A stretch of 39,676 nucleotides of DNA from Hymenopellis radicata. Lineage: Eukaryota > Basidiomycota > Agaricomycetes > Agaricales > Physalacriaceae. Shown one piece after another: positions 10,890 through 20,939 of the stretch; position 1 is the first letter of the stretch; each line of letters starts with the position of its first letter. The stretch spans positions 1 through 39,676 of the forward strand of contig JADNRX010000472.1 of the NCBI GenBank assembly GCA_015501595.1, in the 5' to 3' direction. The notes beneath the pieces were generated by a model. That model did no database searches. It saw nothing but the letters and a program-made list of their open reading frames with translations, and was not told the origin of the DNA. Position numbers and translations under genes: made by a program.

Positions 10890-11743
10890 ATGTCTCACTT
10901 CACCGTACTTCAACCTTGCTGCATCTTCCTAGTCACTTTGCCTTTTGACGCGACGAGTGCAGAAGCTATTGAAGCCTTCACAAAAGGCGTTGAGAAGGAC
11001 GCCAAAACAGCCCTCCTGTGTCCTGTCCGGCCGGGCTACGACTTTGGCACGCAGCTCTTCGTCTTTATTAGTATTACACTTGCTAGACCCCTACCATTGT
11101 TCGCTCAGGCGGGGGTAAATGGAATCTTTCTTATCAGACTCGTGGGGGCCACAGAATCCGAGGATGAGTCAATATCCCCGTCAAGGTGAGTATGCCAAAC
11201 AGCGAGAAGGCTTACCTTCTAGTCCTGGAGTACATCGCGGGCTTCACCCTTTACGAATTGGCCACCGCATTTTTCGAAGACAATCCGGAACACGATGGGG
11301 GCTCAGATGCTTGGGAGCACCATCTCCTGCTATATAAGAAACTGGTAAGCGAGAAAATGAAATATCGCCAACACTAGTAACGTCGTTACCTCTAGGTACC
11401 GCTGAACTTCGCGGCGTTGCAGACCTTTCATGACTGCGGTGTCGCGCACGACAAGATGCATCCCAGTAACATTATTATCGTACCCAAATCGTACCGCCTG
11501 TTCAGAACTTGGAACTGGCCAATTCACACCTTGGCCATCGAAGGTAATTTCAGCGCCGTCGTTGTCAGTTTCCGGAGCCACAGTCTGCAACGCGGTCAGC
11601 CGTGGAATGACGAGCGTAAGGAAATGGACAGAGACGGGATTAGTGCTAACCTTGGCGGATGCTGCGATAGTCATGGTGCTATTGTGGAGGCGGCGAAGAA
11701 GGGAAGTCGACTGGACTTTCAACATTTGATCAATATGGAATGA
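10890..11743 (+). pseudogene. Kinase-like family copy B: deleted pseudokinase module
   Basis: It matches only the second module of copies A and C. The first open part (10890-11188) carries the leader (LPFDATSAEAIEAFTKGVEKDAK, ARPLPLFAQAG). Exon 11192-11344 has YLLVLEYIAGFTLYELA, and exon 11396-11743 has HDCGVAHDKMHPSNIII and VVVSFRSHSL. HxD is replaced by HxK and DFG by SFR. The lysine strand and alphaC segment (KIYQQ..LAYEKL..VPYMFG) are missing. The sequence jumps from the leader into CCCCGTCAAG, which corresponds to the 3' end of an intron in A and C, so a deletion joined exon to intron and created a TGA. The first module is absent altogether. It is a deletion relic and unlikely to make a folded kinase domain. 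Confidence 0.7.
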
Positions 11744-12161
11744 TCTGCCGGGCAACGTCTTGGCACACAGACGAGATTCACGAGTCCGGGCCAGAGATCC
11801 AAGGTTACACATGTGTGCATATACGACAAGCGAGCCTGTCAATGAACACGTCCAATAAATGTTTTCGTTCGTTGGGCTTTATCAAAGAACTCAGATTAGA
11901 AAAGGGAAGGAAGTTTCTGCGTAGGATCACGAGAAAGTATCGCTCCCCATGAGTACCATGATGGCCTTTGTTGAATGTGGCAGTAGAAGCATTTGAGGTG
12001 GAGTTTAGGTGTCGAGAGGAAGAGAATCGCGCGCTTTTAGGGTAAAAGTGCCGCCGGCATTGCGTGCCGATTTGTCCGTGTTTTCGCGTCTCAATTTTTT
12101 GCTCCTTGCTGTAGACCTCCATCCCCATCCCCGCCCTACCGTCTTCCGGCCATCTGCTACC
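11744..12161. other. Intergenic stretch and 5' flank of the GGC1-type carrier
   Basis: No repeat or gene is supported. The last 100 bp are pyrimidine-rich (CCTCCATCCCCATCCCC), typical of fungal core promoters, ahead of the carrier ATG at 12162. Confidence 0.4.
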
Positions 12162-13211
12162 ATGTCTCCATCACCGTCTGGAAAGGGAAAAGAGTCCAAT
12201 ACCGCCCGCATCCTGGGCTCGGGCACGTCCGGTACGCTCCCCACTTTTCCCATGTTACAATGCCCGCTGACTGACCTTGCCAGGTATTGCTGAACTGCTC
12301 ATATTCCACCCGGTCGACACGATAGCAAAACGCCTGATGAGCAACACGGCGCAGGTGCGTGTTGACGCGCGCTTTTCGCTGGGCTAACAGCTATATTCGC
12401 GCAGGTATCACAAGTCGGCATCACGCAGGTCATTTTCCGCGAGCATGCTGGCGCCAGCGCCGCCAAAAAGGCCATGTCATTATTCCCCGGGCTCGGCTAC
12501 GCGGCGGGGTACAAGGTCTCACAGCGGGTGTACAAGTTTGGCGGGCAGCCGTGGTTTAACGACCTCATTACGCATTACTACGGCACCCAGTTCCGGAATA
12601 CGTTCGGCGACCGCAAGGGCAAGCTCATGATGCAGGCGACTGCAGGCAGTCTCACGGGTATTGGCGAGGTCGTCCTGCTCCCGCTCGACGTCCTCAAGAT
12701 CAAACGCCAAGTCAACCCGGAGGCGTTCAGAGGGCGAGCATCCTACGCATCGTGATGGAAGAGCGCGGTGCCCTCTACCGTGGCTGGGGGTGGACCATGG
12801 CCCGCAACGCGCCCGGCAGTTTCTCCCTATTCGGTGCCTCTGCGTTTACAAAAGACTACGTCCTCGGCATCAAGGACTACTCCCAGGCGACGTGGGGACA
12901 AAACTTTATCGCGTCTATAGCGGGTGCCGTCGCGTCCATCACCGTCGCCGCACCACTCGATGTCATCAAGACGCGTATCCAAAATGCCAACTTTGAGAGC
13001 AAGACGTCCGGTATGACCGTCTTCAAGGACCTCATCAAGAACGAAGGTCCGCTCGCACTGTTCAAGGGTCTTACACCAAAGGTAGGTTGACTTGTTGTTG
13101 CCAAATGTCGCACTGACACGCTGTGTGTAGATCCTGGTTGTAGGTCCCAAACTGGTGTTTAGTTATACCTTGGCACAGTCGTTAATTCCGCTGTTTGCCA
13201 ACTACGTTTGA
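12162..13211 (+). CDS. GGC1: Mitochondrial GTP/GDP carrier, GGC1-type
   Basis: Inner-membrane carrier of the SLC25 family that exchanges cytosolic GTP for matrix GDP; the yeast orthologue affects mitochondrial iron and DNA maintenance. Exons are 12162-12231, 12284-12354, 12405-13081 and 13131-13211. Three carrier signatures are visible: FHPVDTIAKRLMSN, LPLDVLKIKRQVNPEAF and APLDVIKTRIQNANF. Family-specific stretches FPGLGYAAGYKV, RGWGWTMARNAPGSF, DYSQATWGQNFI and GPKLVFSYTLAQSLIP match the GGC1 subfamily along the whole length of about 300 residues. The ATG at 12162 gives a short basic N-terminus as in the family. One base is missing near 12737 (AGAGGGCG then AGCATC), which shifts the frame after NPEAFRGR; the downstream frame resumes perfect family similarity, so this is either a very recent mutation or a sequencing error. 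Confidence 0.9.
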
Positions 13212-13445
13212 GGGTTATCACGTTACTTATTTAATCTATCATATAGCCAATCTAGACGTGCATCCCATCTCACTTGCAGTTTGTGAATTCGACTCCCATG
13301 CTCGCCAGGCTTCAATTGCGTTTTGAGGAAACCGATACTTAGCCGCGCCTTTGATTCGACTAAGCGCGCAACTACATACTTACACGCAGGGCCGTTTCGG
13401 TTCCGAAGACATCTTGCGTCTGCACCATCACTTCGCAAGTCGAAG

Positions 13446-15810
13446 ATGTCCACTTCTCCCCCATCACATGCCTATCCACCAGACAACGAAGTCATCTACA
13501 CGGGTTCATTCGAACTACATTTCCCTCTCCCGAGCGACATCGACCCTACCAACCTGAGAGGATCGATCGAGGAACATGTTAAAAGGCTGGAAGACCTGAA
13601 GGAAAAGGCTCTCGAAGACCCTTTGTACGCTGGCTGGTCGTTCCACGCAATGGTGGAACCACATCCTCTGGCTGACCACACCGAAAACCGTCGAGTTCCG
13701 AGGCCATTCGCCAATCTCCGGAAAGATGAGGCGGTTTTCCATTTTGTCCTCAGCAAGCCTAAACAGGCGTACAGTCCTGTGTCGAATCTGGAAGAGGAGG
13801 AGGAGCCACAGTGGTCCCAAGTCTGGTCAGCGAAGGTCTTTGATGATCAGAATAACAGTATAGGTGTTACGATTCTCAAAATCTTTCAACCATCTCTACT
13901 TCCCTATCCTGAGCCGAATGTAGCCGAGTTTGGATTGCCGACCAAATTCCAATACCCCCACTGGTTGGCGAACACGGAACACGTTCTGTACCGTGATGAA
14001 CGCGGTCTGGCCAGTCTTCAAGGACGCACCGTTCCGTACTACTACGGCAAGACCAAGGTCAGTCAGTTCGTGCAATATTCCTTTTCATTCTCTTATTTTG
14101 GAGGCACAGGTCCTGATGCCCAGTGGCGAAGAAGCTATCGTCTTGATTTTCGAACCGATCCCGGGAAAAACCTTGGGTGCTTGGTCTAGAGAGTTCTGCG
14201 CCGCCGCTCGTGACCCCGAAAAGCAGAACAAATGCATGTCCGAACTTTCAGCGATTGTAAGCGTGTGCTTTAGCTTCGGTTTGACTTACAGGGCTCACCC
14301 AGTTCCTTCCTCAGATCGAGAAACTCCACAACCAGTACAAGTACTGTACCGTTTCGACCGTAAGTTCGCGGCATGTGATGCGTTATGCCGCGAACTTACA
14401 GGAAACAAGTTCGTAACCAGGCACAACGCCCGGAATTACCATATTTGGATGCTCCCGCCGTAGGCGGGAGCGAAAATTTCCTTTTTAAGCCTCACGGACC
14501 CTGAAAATAAGGTCCGTGATGTGTTATGCTTTAGCCTAAGTTAGGTTTTCGACCGCACGTTACGCGTTATGCGAACATGCGGTCGAAACGGTACAGTATC
14601 TCAATCATGCGGGTGTTCGAGTGCTGCATCAGGATATTTCCCTCGAGAATGTCATACTTACTCCATTGGGCTGGATTATCCTGGTCGATTTTGCACATAG
14701 TTCATTTGGATCTCGTAAGGAGTTGTTAGATTGGGCAGAACCATGGGAATCCCCAAACCGTCTGCTTGGGGTGGTCCGCGACGGCAATCGCGCCAAGTTT
14801 ATGGAATGGGCTAAAGGTGAAGGGAAGGCGGTTATAAAGAAGCTTCATTGGGAAAAGTTTGTAGGCGTAGCGGGAGAAGAAAGAGAGGATCCGCATTCGA
14901 GACCAGAGATCACATCATCACTCCCTATAATCCCCATAGCTCGCCCTTGTCGCATCACTGCAGATGGAGAGACGGAGGACTGCCGGCCGCTCTTTAATCT
15001 CTCTTTCGACGCCAACAACGCTGAAGAAGTTGCGGCTTTCAGGGCGGGTGTCCAGGCTTATGCCAGAGAAGCCCAACGCAATCCTCTCATGCGGACTTAC
15101 GACTTTGGCGCGCAAGTCGTCGCGTTCGATAAATGCGACCAGGCCGCGAATGGGAGAGCCCTGCCTTTGTTTGCTCAATCTGGAGGAGAGCAGACATTCC
15201 GTCTTCGGCTGGTGAAACCAGTACCGTCGAAGAGACTTTCGGAGGACGACTACGAAGACGAGGGAGAGGAGGAGCGGCTGTGCCAGATGTGGGAAGCCAA
15301 CGTCGTGCCTGTTACACAAACTGGCAATGGCCCGCGCCTAGAAGAAAGAGTCGTTTTGAAGATTTACCAACAATCCGCCTTGAAAGGCTTTCAGGACACT
15401 CGCCGTCAGCTCGCTGGGAGCGAGGCCCTGGCGTATGAGAAACTTGGCGTGATCCAAGGCATGGCTGTTCCGTATATGTTTGGCCTTTTCGAGGTGTGTT
15501 CAATATTTTGATTGGATCTGTGTCGTCAATCACGAGTCTGACGGTCAAAGTTGAACATGCCTAACAATGAGGCGGCTTACGTTCTAGTTCTGGAGTATGT
15601 CGAGGGCGGCACCTTGCATGATTTCTACAAGTCCTCTGCATTCTCCGAGAACTGCGATGGGAACTCGGAAGCATGGAATCAACATCTTGGTCTGTATAAG
15701 AAAGTGGTGAGTATGTCAAACCTGGAAACCGCTGCACTTATTAATCAACCCTCCGGCTATAGTTACACATATGCTTTGAGTCGTTGCAGACCATACACGA
15801 CTGTGGCATC
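13446..15810 (+). pseudogene. Kinase-pseudokinase tandem protein, copy C (interrupted)
   Basis: Same architecture as copy A and in inverted orientation to it. Exons are 13446-14057, 14110-14256, 14315-14359, 14597-15493, 15551-15706 and 15763-15810. Module 1 has GVTILKIF, VLHQDISLENVIL and ILVDFAHSSF; module 2 has RVVLKIYQQS, SEALAYEKLGVIQGMAVPYMFG and YVLVLEYVEGGTLHDF. A 253-bp MITE lies between YK and YLNHAGV of module 1. The frame is kept only if 14360-14596 is spliced out; otherwise a TAA at 14414 ends translation. After HDCGI at 15810 the gene stops matching the family and enters repeat DNA. The missing 3' part (catalytic-loop region of module 2 to the stop) is present as copy D at 20.08 kb. 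The stretch 13330-13445 resembles the 5' leader of A. Confidence 0.75.
14344..14596. mobile_element. MITE with TA target duplication, intron-like (introner candidate)
   Basis: The ends form a perfect 19-bp inverted repeat including the TA: TACTGTACCGTTTCGACCG at 14342 and its reverse complement ending at 14598. Copies of TA flank it (14342-14343 and 14597-14598), as for Tc1/mariner-type insertions. Removing the element plus one TA restores the family reading NQYK-YLNHAG. The interior is a string of four perfect hairpins: 14360-14374 with 14385-14399; 14451-14459 with 14463-14471; 14492-14500 with 14511-14519; 14547-14557 with 14578-14588. There is no coding capacity. A consensus donor GTAAGT begins at 14360 and the right end TACAG is an acceptor, both in phase 0 with the host gene. 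Confidence 0.88.
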
Positions 15811-16984
15811 AGGAAACTGCCTTTGGCGCTAAAGCACCTCAAGACAGGCACCCTTTCTTGAAGCACTTCAGGTGCATTTGAGACCCTAAGACCCTTGAGG
15901 TGACTTGACACAGAAGGCCAAGCCTCAAGATGACTTGAGTGGCTTCAAGCCATCTCAAGCAGTCAGCCAATATGCCCCTTCTCTCAAGGCAAACCAATGC
16001 GACTGAAGACAGCACCTGCATGCACAACATACTCAAAGAATCTTAAGGTACCCTTGTCAGGCAACGAGTAACTAGTGCATGTACTCGGAACTGTTACAAT
16101 TATTGAATGATGTTTCGCCGAGGCGGTGCGCCGCACAAAGATGCAACGACCAATACCCCGGTCGAAATAGCAGGCCTTGTACAGCAGCAGACGAAACAAT
16201 AGCCTTCGTAATAGTCTATCAAGTATGCGCGAGGCCTCACATGCAAATTTGAGTAGTCAGAGCTACGAACCGTCTCAGCCGCCAGTCGCCTTATGTCGCC
16301 TGGAGACTTGGTAGGTCCGCTGTCGTCGAGAGACATCGTCGGGAGAGAATACTCGTGTCATCGGAAACTTGGTAAGGGCATTTGCTGATTGCGGACTCGA
16401 CCAAGTAGCCGACAGCGATAATGGTGCGGAAACTAAATCGTTCTGGGCTCGACGATGAGCTCGCTGGCGCCGGGATCGCGTCAACTTGGCGGCGCGCCAT
16501 AGGCAAGAGGGAGGCTGCCGCAGATAACGACGGCAGCATTGTATCCTGTGATCTCGTGAGTGCAAGCTTTGTCGCGAGGGACATCGCGACTCGCCTGTCC
16601 TAATAAATCCAACTTGGTAGTCCAGCCACTGTATCGCGGGTCGACGTAAGAGAAACTAAAGCCGGATTATCCGAAGACGACTGATAAGATGAAGGACTGC
16701 TTACCTTCATATCGAGAGATGCGATCATGTCGTCCATGTCGCGGTCGACGGCGGGCTGCCCTCCTTCCACCTTGGTGATATCCCTGCCAACCTCGCGAGT
16801 CCGTCCCACCGAATAGAAGCGTGAGCATGTTCTGAGAGCCTGGCTGCGACAGGTCTGGAGTGTGGGTCGTTTCTTGGGCAGTTGCAAGAAATCTACTCGC
16901 GACAGCTGGCCAAGAGATCACGGGATGAAGCGAGATGGAGCGCGCAGTATTCTGAGAGCAAACGAGTGAGAATGAGAAGAATCA

Positions 16985-17760
16985 AGGAGTTAAAGACCAT
17001 ACTTAGTATCCGTGCCCTGCGCAAAAATCGCGCTGCCTCGCTAGCAGACGGGCGGCATCAAATGCACACTCTCCCAGCCTCACAGAATCCGGTTAACGGG
17101 TGCCTGTTTTGACGTCCGATTTTCTCGTCGACGGCGCCCGCTGTGGCTGCCACTTGCTGGGCGTCATCGTCGTGAAGCGGCTGCTGCCGTCGCCGTCGCC
17201 GTCATGCGGCCTCATTGGAGGGCTTACGCGTCCAGCGGGGCCACCGGGGCTCTTCAAGCCCGCAGACATCTATTCCAAGAAGATCAGAGGGAGACGACGC
17301 AAAGTCGGTCGCTCGTGCCATAAACGGTTCCAGTGTCGTCGGCGTCGATAGCCGTGGGCGTTGTTGGTCGTCCTGAGCGTATCAGTCGTCGATGGTGGTG
17401 GGAGGACATCAAGAAATCCAATCCGATCAGTGTTCGGATTCAAGGTTTGTGTCGCCGACGCAATCGTGACGATGCCAATGACAATGGCAAGTGAGCGAGT
17501 GGCGAACGATGCCACATCATCGTCGCTGTCGCCACCGTTGCCTTAGCAAGGCTGGTTGATATCAATATGAATAGAATAAAAGAGAAAAAAAGGAAAAAAT
17601 ACGTACTTGCGCGCTGCCTCGGCAGCAGACGGACAGGATCTTTCAACCTCTCCCAGCCTTGCCAACAGAATCCCACTGCCAGTGCCCGTCCTTGACGTCG
17701 ACTTCTCTCGTCAACGGCGCCCGCTGTTGCTGCCAGATGTCTGGGCTTATGCGAAGGGTT
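16985..17760. repeat. Direct repeat pair inside the 4.27-kb segment
   Basis: The stretch 17025-17162 (GCGCTGCCTCG.., CTCTCCCAGCCT.., CTCGTCGACGGCGCCCGC) recurs in diverged form at 17611-17746 in the same orientation, about 585 bp apart. A stretch near 17385-17450 is also similar, inverted, to about 18436-18560 (AATCCGGACAG, ATCAGATT). On the minus strand, 17942-17643 is open and hydrophilic but unnamed. The repeats suggest exon or module duplication within captured sequence. Confidence 0.5.
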
Positions 17761-19434
17761 TCGTCTATTTGGTCATCCAGATGGCGGAACAGCGCACAGA
17801 GGGTGCGGATAGCGTTTCCAGAGGTGGGAGTGTCGACGGAGGCCGAAATGAGGATCGTGGTCGTGGCAGGAGGGAGAGAAACAGCTGAGAACAGTCTTCG
17901 ATCACTGCCCGGATTGTTCGGATCGGGCATCCGATCGTGCACGGAACGAGCTCGTCGACGCTCGGGACAGCGACGATGGGCCCGGAGTGGTGATTTAAGC
18001 GTCGGGAATTACTTATACATATGTCTGTTAGGGATTACAAGTAAAATTATGATAATGCCATTGCACTGGACCGGGAATTAGCCTTACGTGGATAGTATCC
18101 CATCCTACGCAGCCAAAAATCATGCACTCCAGCAGTGTTAACCTCTCCGGTCACTCCGATTTGTATTCACATATACTCTCTTCAACGGCAGCCATCAAAT
18201 CCAGGTCGAATTGGAGAAGCCGTGGCCTACAATACATTGTACTTGATCTCACCATCTGGTTCGCATTACATGTATGGCTGCTGGTAGGTCGGTGAGTCTT
18301 TCCACTTTCATTTTTTCTGGAACTTCACTGATGGCTTATTTACATGTTGATTACTAACCTTGCAAAACTACAGACTCTCCGTTATCGCCGTTCGCTCACA
18401 ATTATCGTCGCCGTCGCCCAGGTTTGGCAGCGGTGACACGGACCGCGAATCCGGACAGCAATCAGATTCGTTTCTCTCGCTCTTACCACCACCGTGCGTA
18501 TTCACCGCGCCCTCAAACAATGATTATGGCCGCCGCGGACGACACCTCGATGCCCATGGGCCTGGACTATGCTCCATCACAGTGCATAAGCCCCAGAACT
18601 TGGGCAGCCCAGCTCAAAGTGCCGTCACGGTTGAGCTGGATTCAAACCACGACCTGATAGCGACGCGGCGTGACGAAGAAGCCCCCCCCGCCCTGCAGCG
18701 CGCAGGCATCAAGAGCGGGCATGGGTTGGAATGGGAGCACCATGTTGTTTTCTGGCGATGCGGCGCGGTTTGGTGCCAATTTAGTGCGTTAAATTTCTCT
18801 TATTTTATTTTCTATTTATTCAATGTCGACGGCATTCATGACGCCGTCGACATCACATTCACCATGCGAGCTGTGCCACCGCCCGAGCCATCCGTGCCCA
18901 AAATTCTCGAAGTCGAATTGCCGCCGGCACGAGAGGCCACGTCAGCCTCACGTGCCGTTTGGTTTAAATTCCGATCGGCCCACGGTACGACTTCTTCTCT
19001 CACCACCACTACACCCAGACTACACCACTGCTGCTATGCGCACGGTATTTGGCGCTGCCTTGCACACGTTCTGCCTTACGCACATTTTCGACAATTCTCA
19101 GACTGCGGGAGGTGGTCATGTCGTCGTTGAGGTGCGTCGCCTTGTATATTGTTTATTCTTGCTGAAAAATTTTCTTCCTAGGCCGTGGGCCATGCACAGC
19201 ACCACGACGGCAACCTCTACCCCTTCGGAGGATGATTCTGATGAGCGACGACGAGGACTACTACGAGCAGCGAGGACTACTGCGCGCAGCGGAGACTAAC
19301 GACCATGATGAGGACTACGAGGACCACAACGAGGAGAACAACTAGGACGAGGACTACAGCACCGAGCCGCGACAAGGACGATACCTGAACGCGCTGAGGA
19401 CGATCCCTGACCACGCCGAGGATGATACCCAATA

Positions 19435-19566
19435 GACGAGGACGATACTTCACCAGGACGACGACGATACCCAACCTGGACGAGGACGATACCCAACCTG
19501 GACGAGGACGATACCCAACCTGGACGAGGACGATACCCCACCAGGACGACGACGATACCCGACCAC
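19435..19566. repeat. 22-bp minisatellite, six units
   Basis: Six adjacent 22-bp units have the consensus GACGAGGACGATACCCAACC plus TG. The three central units are identical and the outer ones vary at a few positions (CACCAG for AACCTG, GACGAC for GACGAG). A looser GACGAGGAC-type purine repeat extends to about 19250 on the left. It would encode degenerate acidic or Arg-rich repeats if translated, but no gene is supported here. Confidence 0.9.
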
Positions 19567-20084
19567 GACGAGGATGACGACCAATCACCGAGGACACTGC
19601 TGATACGCGCTGTGAGAGCGATTCAAAGAGTTCCAACCAATGGATGTAAGTGTGTCTGTTGTCTCTGTATTGCATGTATGTTTTTAATTATCTACATTTT
19701 ATTTGTACATTGTTATTGTATTTTGTGTATGTCGGTGACTGTCGACTGTGTGCAATGAATTTTTTATACATTTTTTGATGGAATTAAGTATCTTTTCGGC
19801 TTGCTTGAAGCAAGCTTGAAGTGTATCCAGAGTGTTTCAACTTGACTGGAGGCTTTCTTAGGCAGTATCAAATTTGCTTCAAGGCATGAGCTACAGATCT
19901 GTATGACTTGAGGTGTTCTGTAGGCCCATTAAGACTCCTTCAAGATGTCCTGAGGCAACCTAAGGCAGAGGTCACCGGTGAACCTGCATTTAAGGCGCCT
20001 CACCAGCATAAGCACTTCAGCTGCCTTAAGGAACATATGTGCCCTCAAGATTCCTTGGAACACCTTAAGGCCTGAACCCATTTT

Positions 20085-20376
20085 CGTGATGGGGTTGGGC
20101 CATAACTACATGCATCCGCGCAACATCATCATCACACCGCCCGTAAAACCGGACGACCAAGACGCCATCGGGATCCATTTCAGCGCCGTCATCGTTGATT
20201 TCAGATGTTTCAACCTGCTTGAGGAAAAGCGCGGTCAGAGGCGCAATGACCAGACTAAGGAAATGGACAGAGCTAGGATTGGCGTGTTTCTGGGAGGCTG
20301 CTGCGATAGCCATTGCGCTGTTGTAGAGGCTGCGGCGAAGGAGGCTTCGGAGAAGTCGAGAGACCAGGATAACTAA
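20085..20376 (+). pseudogene. Kinase-like family copy D: 3' end of pseudokinase module
   Basis: It encodes the last part of module 2: GLGHNYMHPRNIIITPP (HxD replaced by HxY), SAVIVDFRCFNLLEEKRGQ, KEMDRARIG and GGCCDSHCAVVEAA, ending at TAA 20374. In contrast to A and B, the DFG position keeps Asp (VDFR). Just upstream, TTCGTGATGGGG resembles the HDCG codons of copy A with a 1-nt loss, so a few codons overlap the end of copy C. It is therefore either the displaced tail of C or the remnant of another paralogue. There is no start codon or N-lobe. Confidence 0.7.
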
Positions 20377-20509
20377 ATTCGAGTTCTTACTCGAGGAGGA
20401 GGCTCTTCCCTTGGGCTGTTGGGGGCGCGCGGGTCTCAGACTCACGGGGAAGACGTACTTTCCCCACATCGCTATACCATACAAAGTTGTAGATTAATGT
20501 ACCATACAT

Positions 20510-20925
20510 TAGAGCATGCCACGAGTCTAAACCCGGGTCTGGCGGGTCGAGTTTGCGCGAGTTTGCATATCTGAAGTCCGGACTTGCGACTTGTCTCAAA
20601 CTCGCGAGTCGCGGGTCTAAAACTCGCGAGTTTGCGAGTTTTTAACGAGTTTTGAGCTATAACCCACTCATATCCCCTCCAACTGAGGTCAAACTAGTGC
20701 AAACATCATCTCTATAGCCCATTGCAACTCTGTTGGATCATATTCATATGTATAACACAGTTTATATGCATAATATTATATCTTAACTGACTACCGGAAC
20801 CTGCGCAAGTACTTGCAGAATCCTCCAACCTCAAACCTGCGACTTGCGCAAACCCGGGTCGCGAGTCGCGAGTCGCAGGTTACCTGCGAGTTACCTGCGC
20901 AGGCCGAAACTCGTGGCATGCTCTA
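20510..20925. mobile_element. hAT-type MITE, 416 bp
   Basis: Perfect 17-bp terminal inverted repeats TAGAGCATGCCACGAGT are flanked by an exact 8-bp duplication CCATACAT (20502-20509 and 20926-20933), the size made by hAT transposases. The match extends to a 10-bp word if the terminal bases are shared. Inside, the subterminal regions are full of palindromic words such as ACTCGCGAGT and CCCGGGTC, and the centre is AT-rich. There is no open frame of note. It must be moved in trans. Confidence 0.93.
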
Positions 20926-20939
20926 CCATACATTGTAGA

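Larger units (their letters stand above)
15811..20084. mobile_element. About 4.27-kb insertion-like segment separating kinase copy C from D
   Basis: Both flanks (about 15.83-16.05 kb and 19.80-20.08 kb) are crowded with short words such as CTTGAGG, CTTGAAG, CTTCAAG and CCTTAAGG in both orientations, unlike any neighbouring sequence. Such subterminal word clusters are typical of large fungal DNA transposons. The outer ends (left AACTGCCTTTGGCG, right read inward TTCAGGCCTTAAGGTG) are only weakly similar, and I see no target-site duplication. The interior has many GC-rich short frames and splice-like signals but no transposase I recognise. It also holds internal repeats: 17025-17162 recurs at 17611-17746. 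It could be a non-autonomous or decayed element, or two independent events. Confidence 0.5.

Noticed and set aside
12702..12721. A 20-nt GT..AG piece (GTCAACC..TTCAG) as a mini-intron in the carrier gene
   Set aside because: Removing it restores the frame but deletes the conserved NPEAF residues of the carrier signature, so a single missing base is the better explanation.
14341..14596. Splicing of the whole MITE using GT at 14341
   Set aside because: Joining at this donor would shift the frame. Only the donor at 14360 keeps the phase with the acceptor at 14596.
18360..19130. Long plus-strand open frame of 256 codons
   Set aside because: Composition is Pro/Ser/Arg-rich without any domain, it lies inside the insertion-like segment, and other frames are equally open. 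No support as a real gene.
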